Source of the DNA: Sphingomonas xanthus | Lineage (GTDB): Bacteria > Pseudomonadota > Alphaproteobacteria > Sphingomonadales > Sphingomonadaceae | Direction: 5' to 3' | Length of the DNA stretch: 64,000 nt | NCBI RefSeq assembly: GCF_007998985.1 | Contig: NZ_CP041659.1 | Span: 1,228,501-1,292,500 of the forward strand | Shown here: positions 16,963 through 29,827 of the stretch, piece by piece | How positions within the stretch are numbered: the stretch's first letter is position 1 | How the letters are laid out: each line of letters opens with the position of its first letter | Notes under the pieces: model-generated | The model's database searches: none | What the model was told of the DNA's origin: nothing | Seen by the model: the letters and a program-made list of their open reading frames with translations, nothing else | Made by a program: the position numbers and the translations under genes

Positions 16963-17841
16963 ATGGCCGATCCGATCTCCTTCGCCGAACGATACTGGCC
17001 ATCGCAGGACGGCCTGACCCTTTACGCCCGTGATTATGCGGCGCGCGGGCGCCAGGCTGGCCTTCCGGTGATTTGCCTGCACGGCCTCACGCGCAATTCG
17101 GCCGATTTCGAGAATGTCGCCCACCGCATCGCTCAGGCGGGGCGGCGTGTGATCGTGCCCGACATCCGCGGGCGCGGCCGGTCCGACCGCGATCCCGATC
17201 CGCGGCGCTATCATCCCCGTACCTATGCGCGGGACATCGCCGGGATGATGGACAGGATGGGCATGGATCAGGCGATATTCGTCGGCACCTCGATGGGCGG
17301 CATCATTACGATGGCCCTTGCCGGGATCGCGCCGAAGCGGATCGCGGCGGCGATCCTCAATGATGTCGGGCCGGAAGTCTCGCCCGAGGGCATCGCCCGA
17401 ATCATCGGCTATGCAGGAAAGGCTAGTCCGGTGCGCTCCTGGCAGGACGCGGCCGACTACTCGCGCCGGATCAACGGCGCAGCTCTACCGCATCTGGCGG
17501 CGTCCGACTGGGAAAGCTTTGCACGCCGGACTTTTCGGGAAGGTCCGACGGGTCCAGTGCTGGACTATGATCCGGCCATAAGCCTAAGCCTTGCCAAGCC
17601 GCCGGGATGGATTGCCCGCCAGATCGCCAAGCTCCTGTTCCGCAAACTTGCCAAGGGCCGTCCGCTGATGCTCATTCGCGGCGAGCGGTCGGACATTCTG
17701 TCCGTCGAAATCGCCGAGCGGATGCAGCGGACCGCGCTGCACCTCGAACGGGTCGAAATTGCCGGGGTGGGTCATGCGCCGACTCTCGACGAACCGGTCG
17801 CGGTTGACGCCATGGCCCGCTTCCTGCGAACGGTGCCGTGA
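16963..17841 (+). CDS. Alpha/beta hydrolase
   Basis: A 292-residue alpha/beta-hydrolase. The oxyanion segment is ICLHGLTRNSADF, the nucleophile elbow is GTSMGG (Ser near residue 108), and the acid and base are probably Asp in GERSDILS and His in GVGHAPTLDEP. DIRGRGRSDRDPDP is typical of the esterase / C-C hydrolase side of the family. There is no signal peptide, so the protein is cytosolic. Its place between a TonB receptor and an MFS carrier suggests that it hydrolyses the imported compound, for instance an ester or lactone. This is inference. The gap after the receptor is 40 bases, so co-transcription is likely. Confidence 0.87.
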   Translation: MADPISFAERYWPSQDGLTLYARDYAARGRQAGLPVICLHGLTRNSADFENVAHRIAQAGRRVIVPDIRGRGRSDRDPDPRRYHPRTYARDIAGMMDRMGMDQAIFVGTSMGGIITMALAGIAPKRIAAAILNDVGPEVSPEGIARIIGYAGKASPVRSWQDAADYSRRINGAALPHLAASDWESFARRTFREGPTGPVLDYDPAISLSLAKPPGWIARQIAKLLFRKLAKGRPLMLIRGERSDILSVEIAERMQRTALHLERVEIAGVGHAPTLDEPVAVDAMARFLRTVP

Positions 17842-17880
17842 CGATCCCGCGCTGTCGCTGACGTGAAAGGCTTAGCTGAA

Positions 17881-19158
17881 ATGACCACCGACGCGTCCGC
17901 ACACCCCCGGCCCGCGCCGCGCGCCAATGTCGTCCTGGGCCTATTGCTGCTCGCCTATATCTTCAATTTTCTCGATCGCCAGATTCTCGGCATCCTGCTG
18001 GAGCCGATCAAGGCTGACCTCAACTTCTCCGACAGCGAACTGGGGGTGCTGACCGGTCCCGCTTTCGCGCTGGTCTACAGCCTGTGCGGCATCCCGTTGG
18101 CGCTGCTGGCCGACCGGACCAGCCGTTCAGGGGTGATCACGGCGGCGCTCGCCGCCTGGTCGGGGTTCACTGCCCTGTGCGGCACCGCGACCGGATTTTG
18201 GCAGCTGTTCCTCTTCCGGCTCGGCGTCGGGCTTGGTGAAGCGGGCGGCGTCGCCCCCTCCTATGCCCTCGTCGCCGATACCTTCCCGGCGCAGAGGCGC
18301 GGGCGGGCGTTGGCCATCTTCTCGCTCGGCGTGCCGATCGGGCTCGGACTGGGGGCGATCCTCGGATCCTGGATCGCCGCGACCTTCAGCTGGCGCACGG
18401 CCTTCGTCGCCATGGGAGTTGCCGGGCTAATTCTCGCGCCCATCTTCAAATATGTCGTGCGCGACCCGCCGCGCGCGCCCGGCACCACCGCACCGTCGCT
18501 GCGCGCCCTCGGCGCAACCTTCCCGGCCGTCGCCCGCAAGCGCAGCTTCTGGCTGATGGCGTTCGGCGCTTCGCTCAGCTCGCTGGTGGGATATGGGCTG
18601 GCCACTTGGGTCGCTTCGATCCTCATCCGCAGCTACGGCATGACGTTGATGGGGGCCGGCCAGTTTCTTGGCTCGTTGCTGCTCATCGGCGGCAGCGCCG
18701 GGGTCTTCATGGGCGGTTGGTTGGCCGATCGCCTCGGCAGTCGCAACCGCCGTTGGTACGCCTGGCTTCCGGCGATCGCCTGGCTGGTTACCGCGCCGCT
18801 CTACGCGGCGGGGTTGCTCGTCGACAATCTGGTGCTGGTCTGGGCGCTTCTCCTCGTCCCCAATGCGCTCAACATCCTCTGGCTCGGGCCCATCACCACC
18901 GCGGTTCAGCACCTTGTCGAACCGTCAAAGCGGGCAACGGCAAGCGGCTCTTTCCTGCTGATCAACAATTTGATCGGTCTCGGCGTCGGACCGCTGCTGA
19001 TCGGCGCAATCAGTGACCAGCTCAAGAGCAGCTATGGCGTGGATTCCCTGCGCGTCGCGGCGCTGGCCGTTCTTGCCTTCTACCTGGTCGCGGCACTGCT
19101 GCTGTTCCTCGCGTCGCGGACGATCGAGCGCGATTGGGTCGAAGAACCGGCAGGCTGA
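17881..19158 (+). CDS. MFS transporter (spinster-like)
   Basis: About 425 residues with 12 predicted membrane segments. The start region LLAYIFNFLDRQILGILLEP and the loop GLGEAGGVAPSYALVADTFP (motif near segment 4) are characteristic of the spinster-like subgroup of the major facilitator superfamily, which is frequent in sphingomonad catabolic clusters. It would move the compound, or a product of it, across the inner membrane in concert with the upstream receptor. ATG 17881 is preferred to GTG 17863, six codons earlier. The gap to the hydrolase is 39 bases. Confidence 0.9.
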   Translation: MTTDASAHPRPAPRANVVLGLLLLAYIFNFLDRQILGILLEPIKADLNFSDSELGVLTGPAFALVYSLCGIPLALLADRTSRSGVITAALAAWSGFTALCGTATGFWQLFLFRLGVGLGEAGGVAPSYALVADTFPAQRRGRALAIFSLGVPIGLGLGAILGSWIAATFSWRTAFVAMGVAGLILAPIFKYVVRDPPRAPGTTAPSLRALGATFPAVARKRSFWLMAFGASLSSLVGYGLATWVASILIRSYGMTLMGAGQFLGSLLLIGGSAGVFMGGWLADRLGSRNRRWYAWLPAIAWLVTAPLYAAGLLVDNLVLVWALLLVPNALNILWLGPITTAVQHLVEPSKRATASGSFLLINNLIGLGVGPLLIGAISDQLKSSYGVDSLRVAALAVLAFYLVAALLLFLASRTIERDWVEEPAG

Positions 19159-19182
19159 CCTGTCCCGCCGATGAATGGTGAC

Positions 19183-19207
19183 GGAACGCGCTTCTTTCCT
19201 GGCCGTT
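19183..19207 (+). promoter_or_regulatory. EcfG-type (general stress response) promoter
   Basis: GGAAC (19183-19187) and CGTT (19204-19207) are separated by exactly 16 bases, the consensus of alphaproteobacterial sigma-EcfG promoters. The ribosome site AAAGGAG and the ATG at 19233 follow 25 bases downstream. It would place the secreted Tyr-rich protein, and perhaps the fasciclin lipoprotein after it, in the PhyR-NepR-EcfG stress regulon. No sigma-EcfG gene is in the window. Confidence 0.7.
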
Positions 19208-19232
19208 TGAGGCCATCGAAAGGAGATTCCCC

Positions 19233-20234
19233 ATGACCAAATGGATTCTCGCGGCTGGCGCTGCGGCGCTAGCCATCGCGCCTGCCTATGCTGACCCCAA
19301 GGGAAATAAGGGCGGTGGCAAAAATCATGCCGACCATGCCCAGAAAGGCGGGGGGAACAAGGACTATGTAAATCGCGGTGGCGACAAGCGCGACTTGCGC
19401 GCCAAGGACGACCGGCGCGGCAACGATCCGCGAAAGGCGGAACGGAAGTTCGCCCGAGCGATAGACGACAAGCCTGCCAAGGGTCCGAAGATCAAGATCA
19501 AAAATGGCGGCGACGTTCATGGCGTTCGGGACCATGCCAAGCGCGACCGGCGCCTAGCGCGGATCGATCGCGACGACGGCGTTCGCTTTCTTCCCAACTG
19601 GACGGAACGCGGGCTGACCCGCGGATTCGCCAACGGTTGCCCGCCGGGCCTAGCCAAAAAGGGCAATGGCTGTCTGCCCCAGGGGCTGGGACGCAAGGTT
19701 GTCGGAACGGCGATGCCGGCCGCGCTTGCGTCCAGTATGCTCGATGGGCCTTACCGCCTCTGGTACCGGGACAACGATCGTTACATGTATCGCTGGGACG
19801 ACGATTATATCTATCGCGTCCAGCGCGATGGCGGGCAGATCGACGCGCTGTTCCCCTACGCCAACCGGGACTATTATTATTATCCGGTGGGACAGCAGTA
19901 CCCGGAATATTACAACTATTATAACGTCCCCTACCAGTATCGCGGTTATTATCCGGACAGCAACGATTCCTGGTACCGGTACGGCGATGGCGCCATTTAC
20001 CAGGTGAATCCATCCAGCGGACTGATCCAGGGAATCGTCGCTCTGCTTACGGCCAACCCGCTTGCGGTAGGACAGCCGCTACCGGCCACCTATGGCGTCT
20101 ATAATGTGCCGTTCGCCTATCGCGATCGCTATTACGACACGCCTCAGGCCGCCTACCGGTACAACGATGGCTATATCTATAGGGTCGATCCGACGACGCA
20201 GCTGATCACCGCGGTGATCGATGCAATTGTCTGA
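19233..20234 (+). CDS. Secreted Tyr-rich repeat protein of unknown function
   Basis: A 333-residue protein with a signal peptide (MTKWILAAGAAALAIAPAYA). A basic, Gly/Lys/Asp/Arg-rich low-complexity region follows (about 21-110), then a short two-Cys segment (NGCPPGLAKKGNGCLP). The C-terminal half has three related copies of a Tyr-rich unit at about residues 176, 246 and 306. The best-conserved core reads YRYNDGYIYRVDPTTQLI. The unit resembles short beta-hairpin repeats of envelope proteins, and the GCPPGL segment recalls RcnB-type periplasmic proteins. I do not assign a function. Expression from the EcfG promoter suggests a stress role in the envelope. Confidence 0.82.
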   Translation: MTKWILAAGAAALAIAPAYADPKGNKGGGKNHADHAQKGGGNKDYVNRGGDKRDLRAKDDRRGNDPRKAERKFARAIDDKPAKGPKIKIKNGGDVHGVRDHAKRDRRLARIDRDDGVRFLPNWTERGLTRGFANGCPPGLAKKGNGCLPQGLGRKVVGTAMPAALASSMLDGPYRLWYRDNDRYMYRWDDDYIYRVQRDGGQIDALFPYANRDYYYYPVGQQYPEYYNYYNVPYQYRGYYPDSNDSWYRYGDGAIYQVNPSSGLIQGIVALLTANPLAVGQPLPATYGVYNVPFAYRDRYYDTPQAAYRYNDGYIYRVDPTTQLITAVIDAIV

Positions 20235-20259
20235 TGCGAACGAAGTTCAGGAGAGTTTG

Positions 20260-20823
20260 ATGACTTCTACCAAGCTGATGATAGCGGTCGCGGCGGCCGG
20301 CTTGCTGGCGACCACCGGTTGCGGCGAGGGCGCAGCCGGCAATAATGCGGCCACCGCGACCGACGCCGCAGCAAAGGCTGCTGGCGATTCGACTATCGCC
20401 GAGGGAATTGGCGACGCCGACACGTTCGCTGCCGCGGCGAAGCAGGCCGGGCTGGACGGTACGCTTGCCGGGCCGGGACCTTATACCGTGCTGGTCCCGA
20501 CCAACGCGGCATTCGACAAGCTGCCTGCCGGCACGCTCGATGCTTTGATGAAGGACGAGGCCAAGGCCGAACTGACCGGCGTACTCACCTATCATGTCCT
20601 GCCCGGCGAAATCCTGGCTGCCGATATCGGCAAGGCCATCGAAGCCGGAAACGGCAAGGCATTGCTGGCGACGATGGCCGGCGGGACGTTGACTGCGACG
20701 AAAGAGGGCGACGCGATCGTCGTCTCCGACGGGGCCGGCAGCAAGGCCCGGATATCGGGCGGCGACGAGCGCCGGTCCAACGGTGTGATCCACCGTATCG
20801 ATACGGTGTTGATGCCGAGTTGA
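20260..20823 (+). CDS. Fasciclin-domain lipoprotein
   Basis: A 187-residue protein. ATG 20260 with CAGGAG upstream gives MTSTKLMIAVAAAGLLATTGC, a lipoprotein signal with Cys at about 21. After a low-complexity Ala/Asn linker comes one FAS1 domain: GPGPYTVLVPTNAAFDKLP, LTGVLTYHVLPGEILAADI and NGVIHRIDTVLMP. Bacterial FAS1 proteins are surface or periplasmic adhesion-like proteins. It follows the Tyr-rich protein by 25 bases and probably shares its transcript and stress promoter. A terminator-like hairpin at 20831 separates it from dnaN. Confidence 0.9.
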   Translation: MTSTKLMIAVAAAGLLATTGCGEGAAGNNAATATDAAAKAAGDSTIAEGIGDADTFAAAAKQAGLDGTLAGPGPYTVLVPTNAAFDKLPAGTLDALMKDEAKAELTGVLTYHVLPGEILAADIGKAIEAGNGKALLATMAGGTLTATKEGDAIVVSDGAGSKARISGGDERRSNGVIHRIDTVLMPS

Positions 20824-20830
20824 TGATTTC

Positions 20831-20860
20831 GGGCGGACGGCATGTCCGATCCGCCCATTT
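20831..20860 (+). terminator. Hairpin, probable terminator after the fasciclin gene
   Basis: GGGCGGACGG (20831-20840) pairs with CCG (20846-20848) and TCCGCCC (20850-20856), with one bulged A and a five-base loop, followed by ATTT. It begins seven bases after the fasciclin stop. The T-run is short, so efficiency is uncertain. Confidence 0.5.
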
Positions 20861-20920
20861 CCCCCTTCCGCGCCGCTTGCGCCTCGCTATAACGAGCACA
20901 CAAAGCGCGAAGGGGCAAAA

Positions 20921-22024
20921 ATGAAGGCGACGATCGAACGGGCGACCCTCCTCAAGAGCCTGGGCCATGTCCAGTCGGTAGTCGAGCGGCGCAACACCAT
21001 TCCGATCCTGTCCAACGTGCTGATGGAAGCGCGGGAAGACGGGTCGCTGCGCCTGATGGCGACCGACCTCGACCTGCAGGTCGACGAAAGCGTCGCTGCC
21101 CAGGTCACCCAGGCCGGCGCGACGACCGTGTCGGCACATACTTTCTTCGATATTGTTCGCAAGCTGCCCGAGGGCAGCCAGGTCGAGCTATCGGCTTCCG
21201 AAGGGAAAATGCAGGTTGTTGCCGGTCGCGCCCGGTTCAACCTGTCGACCCTTCCGCGCGACGATTTTCCGGTGATCGCCGAGGGCGAGCTTCCCACGCG
21301 ATTCGAACTGCCCGCGCAGACTCTGCGCCAGATCATCGACAAGACTCGGTTCGCCATCTCGAGCGAGGAAACCCGTTATTATCTGATGGGCATTTTCCTC
21401 CATGTCGCCGACGACCGGCTGAAGGCGGCGGCGACGGACGGTCATCGGCTGGCCCGGGTAACCGTCGAAAAGCCCGAAGGCGCCGACGGAATGCCCGACG
21501 TGATCGTTCCGAAGAAGTGCGTCGGCGAGCTGCGCAAGCTGCTTGAGGAAGTCGAAGGCACCGTCGAAGTGTCGCTGTCGGCGACCAAGGTCCGTTTCGG
21601 CCTCGGTAACGCTGTCCTCACCAGCAAGCTGATCGACGGCACTTTCCCCGACTATAACCGGGTTATCCCGACCGGGAATGACAAGCTGCTCAAGCTTGAC
21701 CCGAAAAGCTTCATGGCCGGTGTTGACCGTGTCTCGACCATTGCCAGCGAAAAGACCCGGGCGGTCAAGATGGCGGTAGACCGCGACAAGGTAACGCTGT
21801 CGGTCACTAGCCCGGAACACGGGCTGGCGGTTGAGGAACTTCCCGCCGACTATGGCGCCGAAGGGCTCGAGATCGGGTTCAACGCCCGCTATCTGATGGA
21901 CATCCTTCATGAGATCGAAGGCGACACGGTCGAGGTCCACCTTGCCGATGCCGCCGCGCCGACACTGCTGCGCGAGAATGACAAGAGCTCCGCACTCTAT
22001 GTGCTGATGCCGATGCGGGTGTGA
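20921..22024 (+). CDS. dnaN: DNA polymerase III beta subunit (sliding clamp)
   Basis: A 367-residue clamp with three beta-clamp domains. The start MKATIERATLLKSLGHVQSVVERRNTIPILSNVL is spread over the first domain. Later come DFPVIAEGELPTRFELPA, LIDGTFPDYNRVIPTGND and the C-terminal LYVLMPMRV, which lines the partner-binding pocket. It encircles DNA and tethers polymerase III. A TATAAC at 20888-20893 may be its -10 box. The gene heads a dnaN-(monooxygenase)-recF set. The stop overlaps the next start as GTGA. Confidence 0.97.
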   Translation: MKATIERATLLKSLGHVQSVVERRNTIPILSNVLMEAREDGSLRLMATDLDLQVDESVAAQVTQAGATTVSAHTFFDIVRKLPEGSQVELSASEGKMQVVAGRARFNLSTLPRDDFPVIAEGELPTRFELPAQTLRQIIDKTRFAISSEETRYYLMGIFLHVADDRLKAAATDGHRLARVTVEKPEGADGMPDVIVPKKCVGELRKLLEEVEGTVEVSLSATKVRFGLGNAVLTSKLIDGTFPDYNRVIPTGNDKLLKLDPKSFMAGVDRVSTIASEKTRAVKMAVDRDKVTLSVTSPEHGLAVEELPADYGAEGLEIGFNARYLMDILHEIEGDTVEVHLADAAAPTLLRENDKSSALYVLMPMRV

Positions 22025-22347
22025 CCATCTGCCGTCAGTGGCGGGGCTGGACCGATCCGCAGTCGGCCGAAGAGTATGAGCGCATTGTCCGGACCGAAGT
22101 GATCCCCGAAATCGAGGCGCTTAGCCTGCCGGGCTTCCGCCATATCGACCTGATGCGCCGCGACCGGGGTGACGAGGTCGAGTTTCAGACATTGATGTGG
22201 TTCGACAGCCTTGATGCGATCATCGCCTTTACCGGCGATGATTATGCCGTCAGCCATGTACCGCCGGCGGCCCAGGCCGTGCTGAAGCGGTACGACGCGC
22301 GCGCCGTCCACTATGAGGTCATCGACCGGCGCGGGCAGGGCCGCTAA
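22021..22347 (+). CDS. Antibiotic biosynthesis monooxygenase-like small protein
   Basis: A 108-residue protein starting at the GTG inside the dnaN stop overlap GTGA. The segments WRGWTDPQSAEEYERIVRTEVIPEI, LPGFRHIDLMRRDRGDEVEFQTLMWFDSLDAI and FTGDDYAVSHVPPAAQAVL fit the ferredoxin-like ABM superfamily of small dimeric proteins. Family members degrade quinones or haem or have no known activity. It sits between dnaN and recF, where no DNA-replication partner is expected, and ends 13 bases before recF. It is probably a lineage-specific insertion. Substrate unknown. Confidence 0.72.
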   Translation: MTICRQWRGWTDPQSAEEYERIVRTEVIPEIEALSLPGFRHIDLMRRDRGDEVEFQTLMWFDSLDAIIAFTGDDYAVSHVPPAAQAVLKRYDARAVHYEVIDRRGQGR

Positions 22348-22359
22348 GCGGGGCGGCCG

Positions 22360-23421
22360 ATGACCGCCGTGACCCGCCTGTCTCTCAGCGAATTTCGCAA
22401 CTACCGCAACGCGCTGGTCTACGCCGCGCCGGGCTTCGTCCTCCTCAGCGGCCCGAATGGCGCGGGCAAGACCAACATCCTGGAGGCTGTGTCGCTGCTC
22501 GCCCCTGGCCGGGGGCTGCGGCAGGTGCCGCTTGGCGAAATCCGACGAAGCGGAAGCGAGGCCGGCATGGCGGTTGCCGCCAAACTCGACGACGGGACCG
22601 AGATCGGTACCGGGGCGAGCGCGACTGCGCCCGATCGGCGGCAAGTGCGGATTAATGGTGCCGCGGCATCAGTCAATGCGCTGGGCGAACGGCTCGCGAT
22701 TCTCTGGCTGACCCCGGCGATGGACCGGCTGTTCACCGACAGCGCGGGCGGTCGCCGCCGTTTTCTCGACCGGCTCGTTCTCGCGCTGGAGCCCGGCCAT
22801 GCCCATCACGCCGCTCGCTACGAAGCGGCGATGCGAGCGCGCAACAAGCTTCTCGGCGAAGCGCATTGGGACACTGGCTGGCTTGCTTCGCTGGAAATGC
22901 AAATGGCCGATCATGGCGAGGCTGTCGCCGCCGCCCGAGGGCGTACCGTTTCAGCGCTGACCGAGATGTTGGCCCACCTTCCCGATGATGACTTTCCCCG
23001 CGCCTCGTTACAGCTTGACGGGTGGGGCGGCGCTGATCTTGCGGCGACGCTTGGCGCTGGGCGCGGCCGCGATGCCGCCGCCGGCCGGACGCTCGACGGG
23101 CCGCATCGGCAAGATCTCGCCGTTACCCATCTGACCAAGGGACAGCCGGCGGCGCGCGGTTCCACGGGAGAGCAGAAGGCGCTCCTGCTAAGCTTGGTGC
23201 TGGCCCATGCCGCGCTGGTTGAGCAGCGGCGCGGGGCGCCCCCGGTTCTCCTACTTGACGAAGTTGCCGCCCATCTCGACCCTGATCGCCGCGCAACGCT
23301 TTACGCCCGGCTCGCCGGGCGTAGTCAGGTATGGATGACCGCGACCGAAGCCGCATTGTTTGACGGCATTACCGCCGCGACCCGCTTGCGGGTAGAGGAT
23401 GGCAGCATCTCGGCAGCCTGA
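22360..23421 (+). CDS. recF: DNA replication and repair protein RecF
   Basis: A 353-residue SMC-like ATPase: N-terminal [17 protein letters not shown], Walker [30 protein letters not shown], signature [17 protein letters not shown], and Walker [21 protein letters not shown]. RecF loads RecA on gapped DNA with RecO and RecR. ATG 22360 follows the small monooxygenase gene by 13 bases. In many bacteria gyrB follows recF directly. Here a helicase gene and a convergent DUF2254 gene have come between them. Confidence 0.95.
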   Translation: MTAVTRLSLSEFRNYRNALVYAAPGFVLLSGPNGAGKTNILEAVSLLAPGRGLRQVPLGEIRRSGSEAGMAVAAKLDDGTEIGTGASATAPDRRQVRINGAAASVNALGERLAILWLTPAMDRLFTDSAGGRRRFLDRLVLALEPGHAHHAARYEAAMRARNKLLGEAHWDTGWLASLEMQMADHGEAVAAARGRTVSALTEMLAHLPDDDFPRASLQLDGWGGADLAATLGAGRGRDAAAGRTLDGPHRQDLAVTHLTKGQPAARGSTGEQKALLLSLVLAHAALVEQRRGAPPVLLLDEVAAHLDPDRRATLYARLAGRSQVWMTATEAALFDGITAATRLRVEDGSISAA

Positions 23422-23422
23422 C

Positions 23423-23450
23423 TGGACTTTCCGCGAAAAACCCCTATATC
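23423..23450 (+). promoter_or_regulatory. Putative sigma-70 promoter of the DEAD-box helicase
   Basis: TGGACT (23423-23428) and TATATC (23445-23450) are spaced by 16 bases and begin just after the recF stop. The -10 context CCCTATATCG recurs exactly at the gyrB promoter (26423-26432). A start near 23457 would give a leader of about 155 bases. Confidence 0.45.
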
Positions 23451-23611
23451 GCACCGCAACATGGAGGCGCCGACCAACGCGGCGTGATCGGTCGAACAGG
23501 ACCGGCCCAGCGCTTCCCCGGCTTTACGCTACCCAGATCACGCGGGGTGCTTTTTACAACCCCCGGCCGCTGCGCGCATTCGCGTAGCGCCTTTTCATAT
23601 CGGAAATTCCA
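23451..23611 (+). promoter_or_regulatory. Long structured 5' leader of the DEAD-box helicase gene
   Basis: The leader contains an eight-codon ORF (23461-23487, MEAPTNAA) at its very beginning. A GGGG/CCCC pair flanks GCTTTTTACA around 23543-23564. A strong hairpin CGCTGCGCG (23568-23576) with CGCGTAGCG (23581-23589) has one G-U pair and is followed by CCTTTT. The last structure has the form of an intrinsic terminator or attenuator and ends only 16 bases before the TTG start. RNA helicase genes often use long leaders for cold or autogenous control, so conditional read-through is plausible but unproven. Confidence 0.45.
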
Positions 23612-25062
23612 TTGACCAATTTTGCCGAGCTTGGACTGTCCAAGCCCCTTCTCGACGCGCTGTCCGCAAAGGATTACGGCCAGCCCACGCCAATTCAGGC
23701 CAAGGCCATCCCGACGGTCCTGTCCGGCCGTGACCTGTTGGGCATCGCCCAAACTGGCACCGGCAAGACCGCGGCGTTCATGCTGCCGTCGCTCGATCGT
23801 CTTGTCGCGGCTTCGCAGGATCGTCCTGCGCATGGCCGTCCGACGCATGGCCGTCCGCAGGGACGCGCGCGGATGCTGGTGCTGGCCCCGACCCGCGAGC
23901 TTGCAGCGCAGATCGCCGAAAGCGCGCGCACCTATGCCAAGGGCCAGCATATCAGCGTCGGCGTCATTTTCGGCGGCGTTCCCGTCCCCCGTTCGATCCG
24001 CGAAGTGTCTCGCGGACTCGACGTGCTGGTGGCCACACCGGGCCGGTTGCTCGACCTTGTCGACCAGCGAGTCCTGGATCTGTCGGCGCTCGAAATCCTC
24101 GTCCTCGACGAGGCTGACCAGATGCTCGACCTCGGTTTCATCCACGCGCTGAAGCGCATTGTCCGGCTGATCCCGGCCAAGCGCCAGACGCTGTTCTTCT
24201 CGGCGACCATGCCGAAGAGCATTCGCCAGCTGGCCGAAAGCTACCTGACCAATCCCGCGGAAGTGTCGGTAACCCCGGTCGCGTCGACCGCGGAACGGAT
24301 CCGGCAGCAGGTGACCTTCGTCAACCAGTCGGAAAAGCAGGCTTTGCTGACTTTGTTCTTCCAGTCGACAGACATCGAGCGGGCGCTCGTCTTCAGCCGC
24401 ACGAAGCATGGCGCCGACAAGATCGTGCGTTATCTGGCCGCGGCGGGCATCGGGTCGAATGCGATCCATGGGAACAAGAGCCAGGCCCAGCGTGAGCGTG
24501 CCCTCGGCATGTTCCGTTCGGGCGAAGTGCCGATCTTGGTTGCGACCGACATTGCCGCGCGCGGGATCGACATTCCGGGCGTCAGCCATGTCCTCAACTT
24601 CGACCTCCCGAACGTGCCGGAACAGTATGTCCACCGGATCGGCCGTACTGCCCGTGCCGGGGCGGAAGGCATTGCCGTCGCCTTCTGCGCCGAGGATGAA
24701 CGTCCTTATCTGCGCGACATCGAGAAGCTGACCCGTCAAAAGGTTGCGGTTGCCCCGCTTCCCGAAGGCTTCCTCGTGGCCGTCGAGGCTGTCGCGCGAA
24801 TGAAGCCGGCACCACGCCGCGGTGATGCGCCGCAGCGTGGACCGCGCACCCGGATTGGCTCGCCGACTGCCGAAATCAAGGCCGACCGTCGCGCCGATCA
24901 TCGCAACCGGCAGAATCGCAACCGCTCGGCGGACGGCCAGGCACTGTCGCAGCGTCATCCGCAGCGGGCGGACGGCCATCCGGCGCACCGTCCGGAAGGC
25001 GGCCAGCGCAAGCGGCCATTTGGCGGCCGGCGCCGGACCGGTGCCGCGGCGCCCCGGGCCAG

Positions 25063-25066
<4 letters not shown>
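23612..25066 (+). CDS. DEAD-box ATP-dependent RNA helicase (RhlE-like)
   Basis: A 484-residue helicase. Motifs in order are F-A-E-L-G-L with the Q motif (QPTPIQ), motif I AQTGTGKT, Ia PTRELAAQ, GG, motif II VLDEADQM, motif III FSATMP, then ARGIDIPGVSHVLN and motif VI HRIGRTARAG. A basic, Arg/His-rich tail of about 100 residues (from about 385) would bind RNA. A short tandem repeat of HGRP between motifs I and Ia (23828-23858) is unusual. The start is TTG 23612 (MTNFAELGLSKPLL), since no ATG or GTG is available. Likely roles are ribosome assembly or RNA decay at low temperature. Confidence 0.92.
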
Positions 25067-28903
<3,837 letters not shown>

Positions 28904-29056
28904 CCGTCGTCGCTGGACGATTGTTTGAAACGGCGCCGGCGCCGGCGCGCGTCCGCATGATCGTCGGCGACCGTTCGTCTCAATCCCTTGTGCCTGTCAT
29001 CGAAACGGCGCGATGCCCGTGGAACCGCAGCATGCCAAGGATGATTGCCAACTGAG

Positions 29057-29827
29057 ATGATCAGCCGGCCCACCATTACTGTCGCCAGCTACAATATGCG
29101 CAAGGCTATCGGCACGGATCGACGCCGCCGGCCCGACCGCGTGCTGCAGGTGTTGCAGGAAATCGACGCGGACATTGTCGCGCTGCAGGAAGCCGACAAG
29201 CGGATGGGCGGACGCGGCGCCGCGGTCCCGCATGAGCTGATCGACGAACATGGCCTCTACAAGCCGGTGCCGATGCTGGTTCGCCACAAGCGGACGATGG
29301 AAATGTTTCCCGGCGGCGCGCGGGTCGAACAGTTGCTGAAGACCAACACCCGCAATCTCGGCTGGCACGGTAACGCCTTGCTGGTGAAACCTCACGTCGA
29401 GGTAATGGACGTTGCCGCTCTCCACCTGCCTACGCTCGAGCCGCGCGGAGCGGTGATGGCCGAACTGCTGGTCCATGATCGCCCGATCCGCATCATTGGC
29501 ATGCACCTCGACCTGTCGGGCTTGTGGCGGCGGCGACAAATGCGGATGATCATCGAGACCGTCAGGGCCAGGCCGCACCAGATGCCGACTATCCTGATGG
29601 GCGACACCAACGAGTGGCGGGATGCAGCGGGATGCCTGAAGGACCTCGACGGCGCCTATCGCCTGGCGCCGACCGGACCCAGTTTTCACGCACGGCGGCC
29701 AATTGCGCCGCTCGACCGGATCATCGTCGATCACCGGTTGGCGATCGAGGCGTCGGGGGTCCATGCCAGCGCCGAAGCGCGAAGGGCCAGTGACCATCTC
29801 CCGGTCTGGGCGCGGGTAGCCTTCTAG
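29057..29827 (+). CDS. Endonuclease/exonuclease/phosphatase family protein
   Basis: About 256 residues with the EEP fold shared by DNase I, AP endonucleases and phosphodiesterases. Motifs are TVASYNMRKAIGTD, DIVALQEADKRMGGRG (metal-binding Glu), IIGMHLDLS, TILMGDTNEW (Asp and Asn of the active site), LDRIIVDHRL and RRASDHLPVWARV (terminal Asp-His). No signal peptide is apparent. The substrate could be nucleic acid or a phospho-ester. ATG 29057 is chosen over the in-frame TTG at 29045. The 153-base gap after gyrB shows no clear terminator. The stop shares CTAG with rpoN. Confidence 0.87.
   Translation: MISRPTITVASYNMRKAIGTDRRRRPDRVLQVLQEIDADIVALQEADKRMGGRGAAVPHELIDEHGLYKPVPMLVRHKRTMEMFPGGARVEQLLKTNTRNLGWHGNALLVKPHVEVMDVAALHLPTLEPRGAVMAELLVHDRPIRIIGMHLDLSGLWRRRQMRMIIETVRARPHQMPTILMGDTNEWRDAAGCLKDLDGAYRLAPTGPSFHARRPIAPLDRIIVDHRLAIEASGVHASAEARRASDHLPVWARVAF

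Noticed and set aside
23444..24988. A 514-codon antisense frame over the helicase gene
   Set aside because: It is a shadow frame of a strongly conserved DEAD-box gene.
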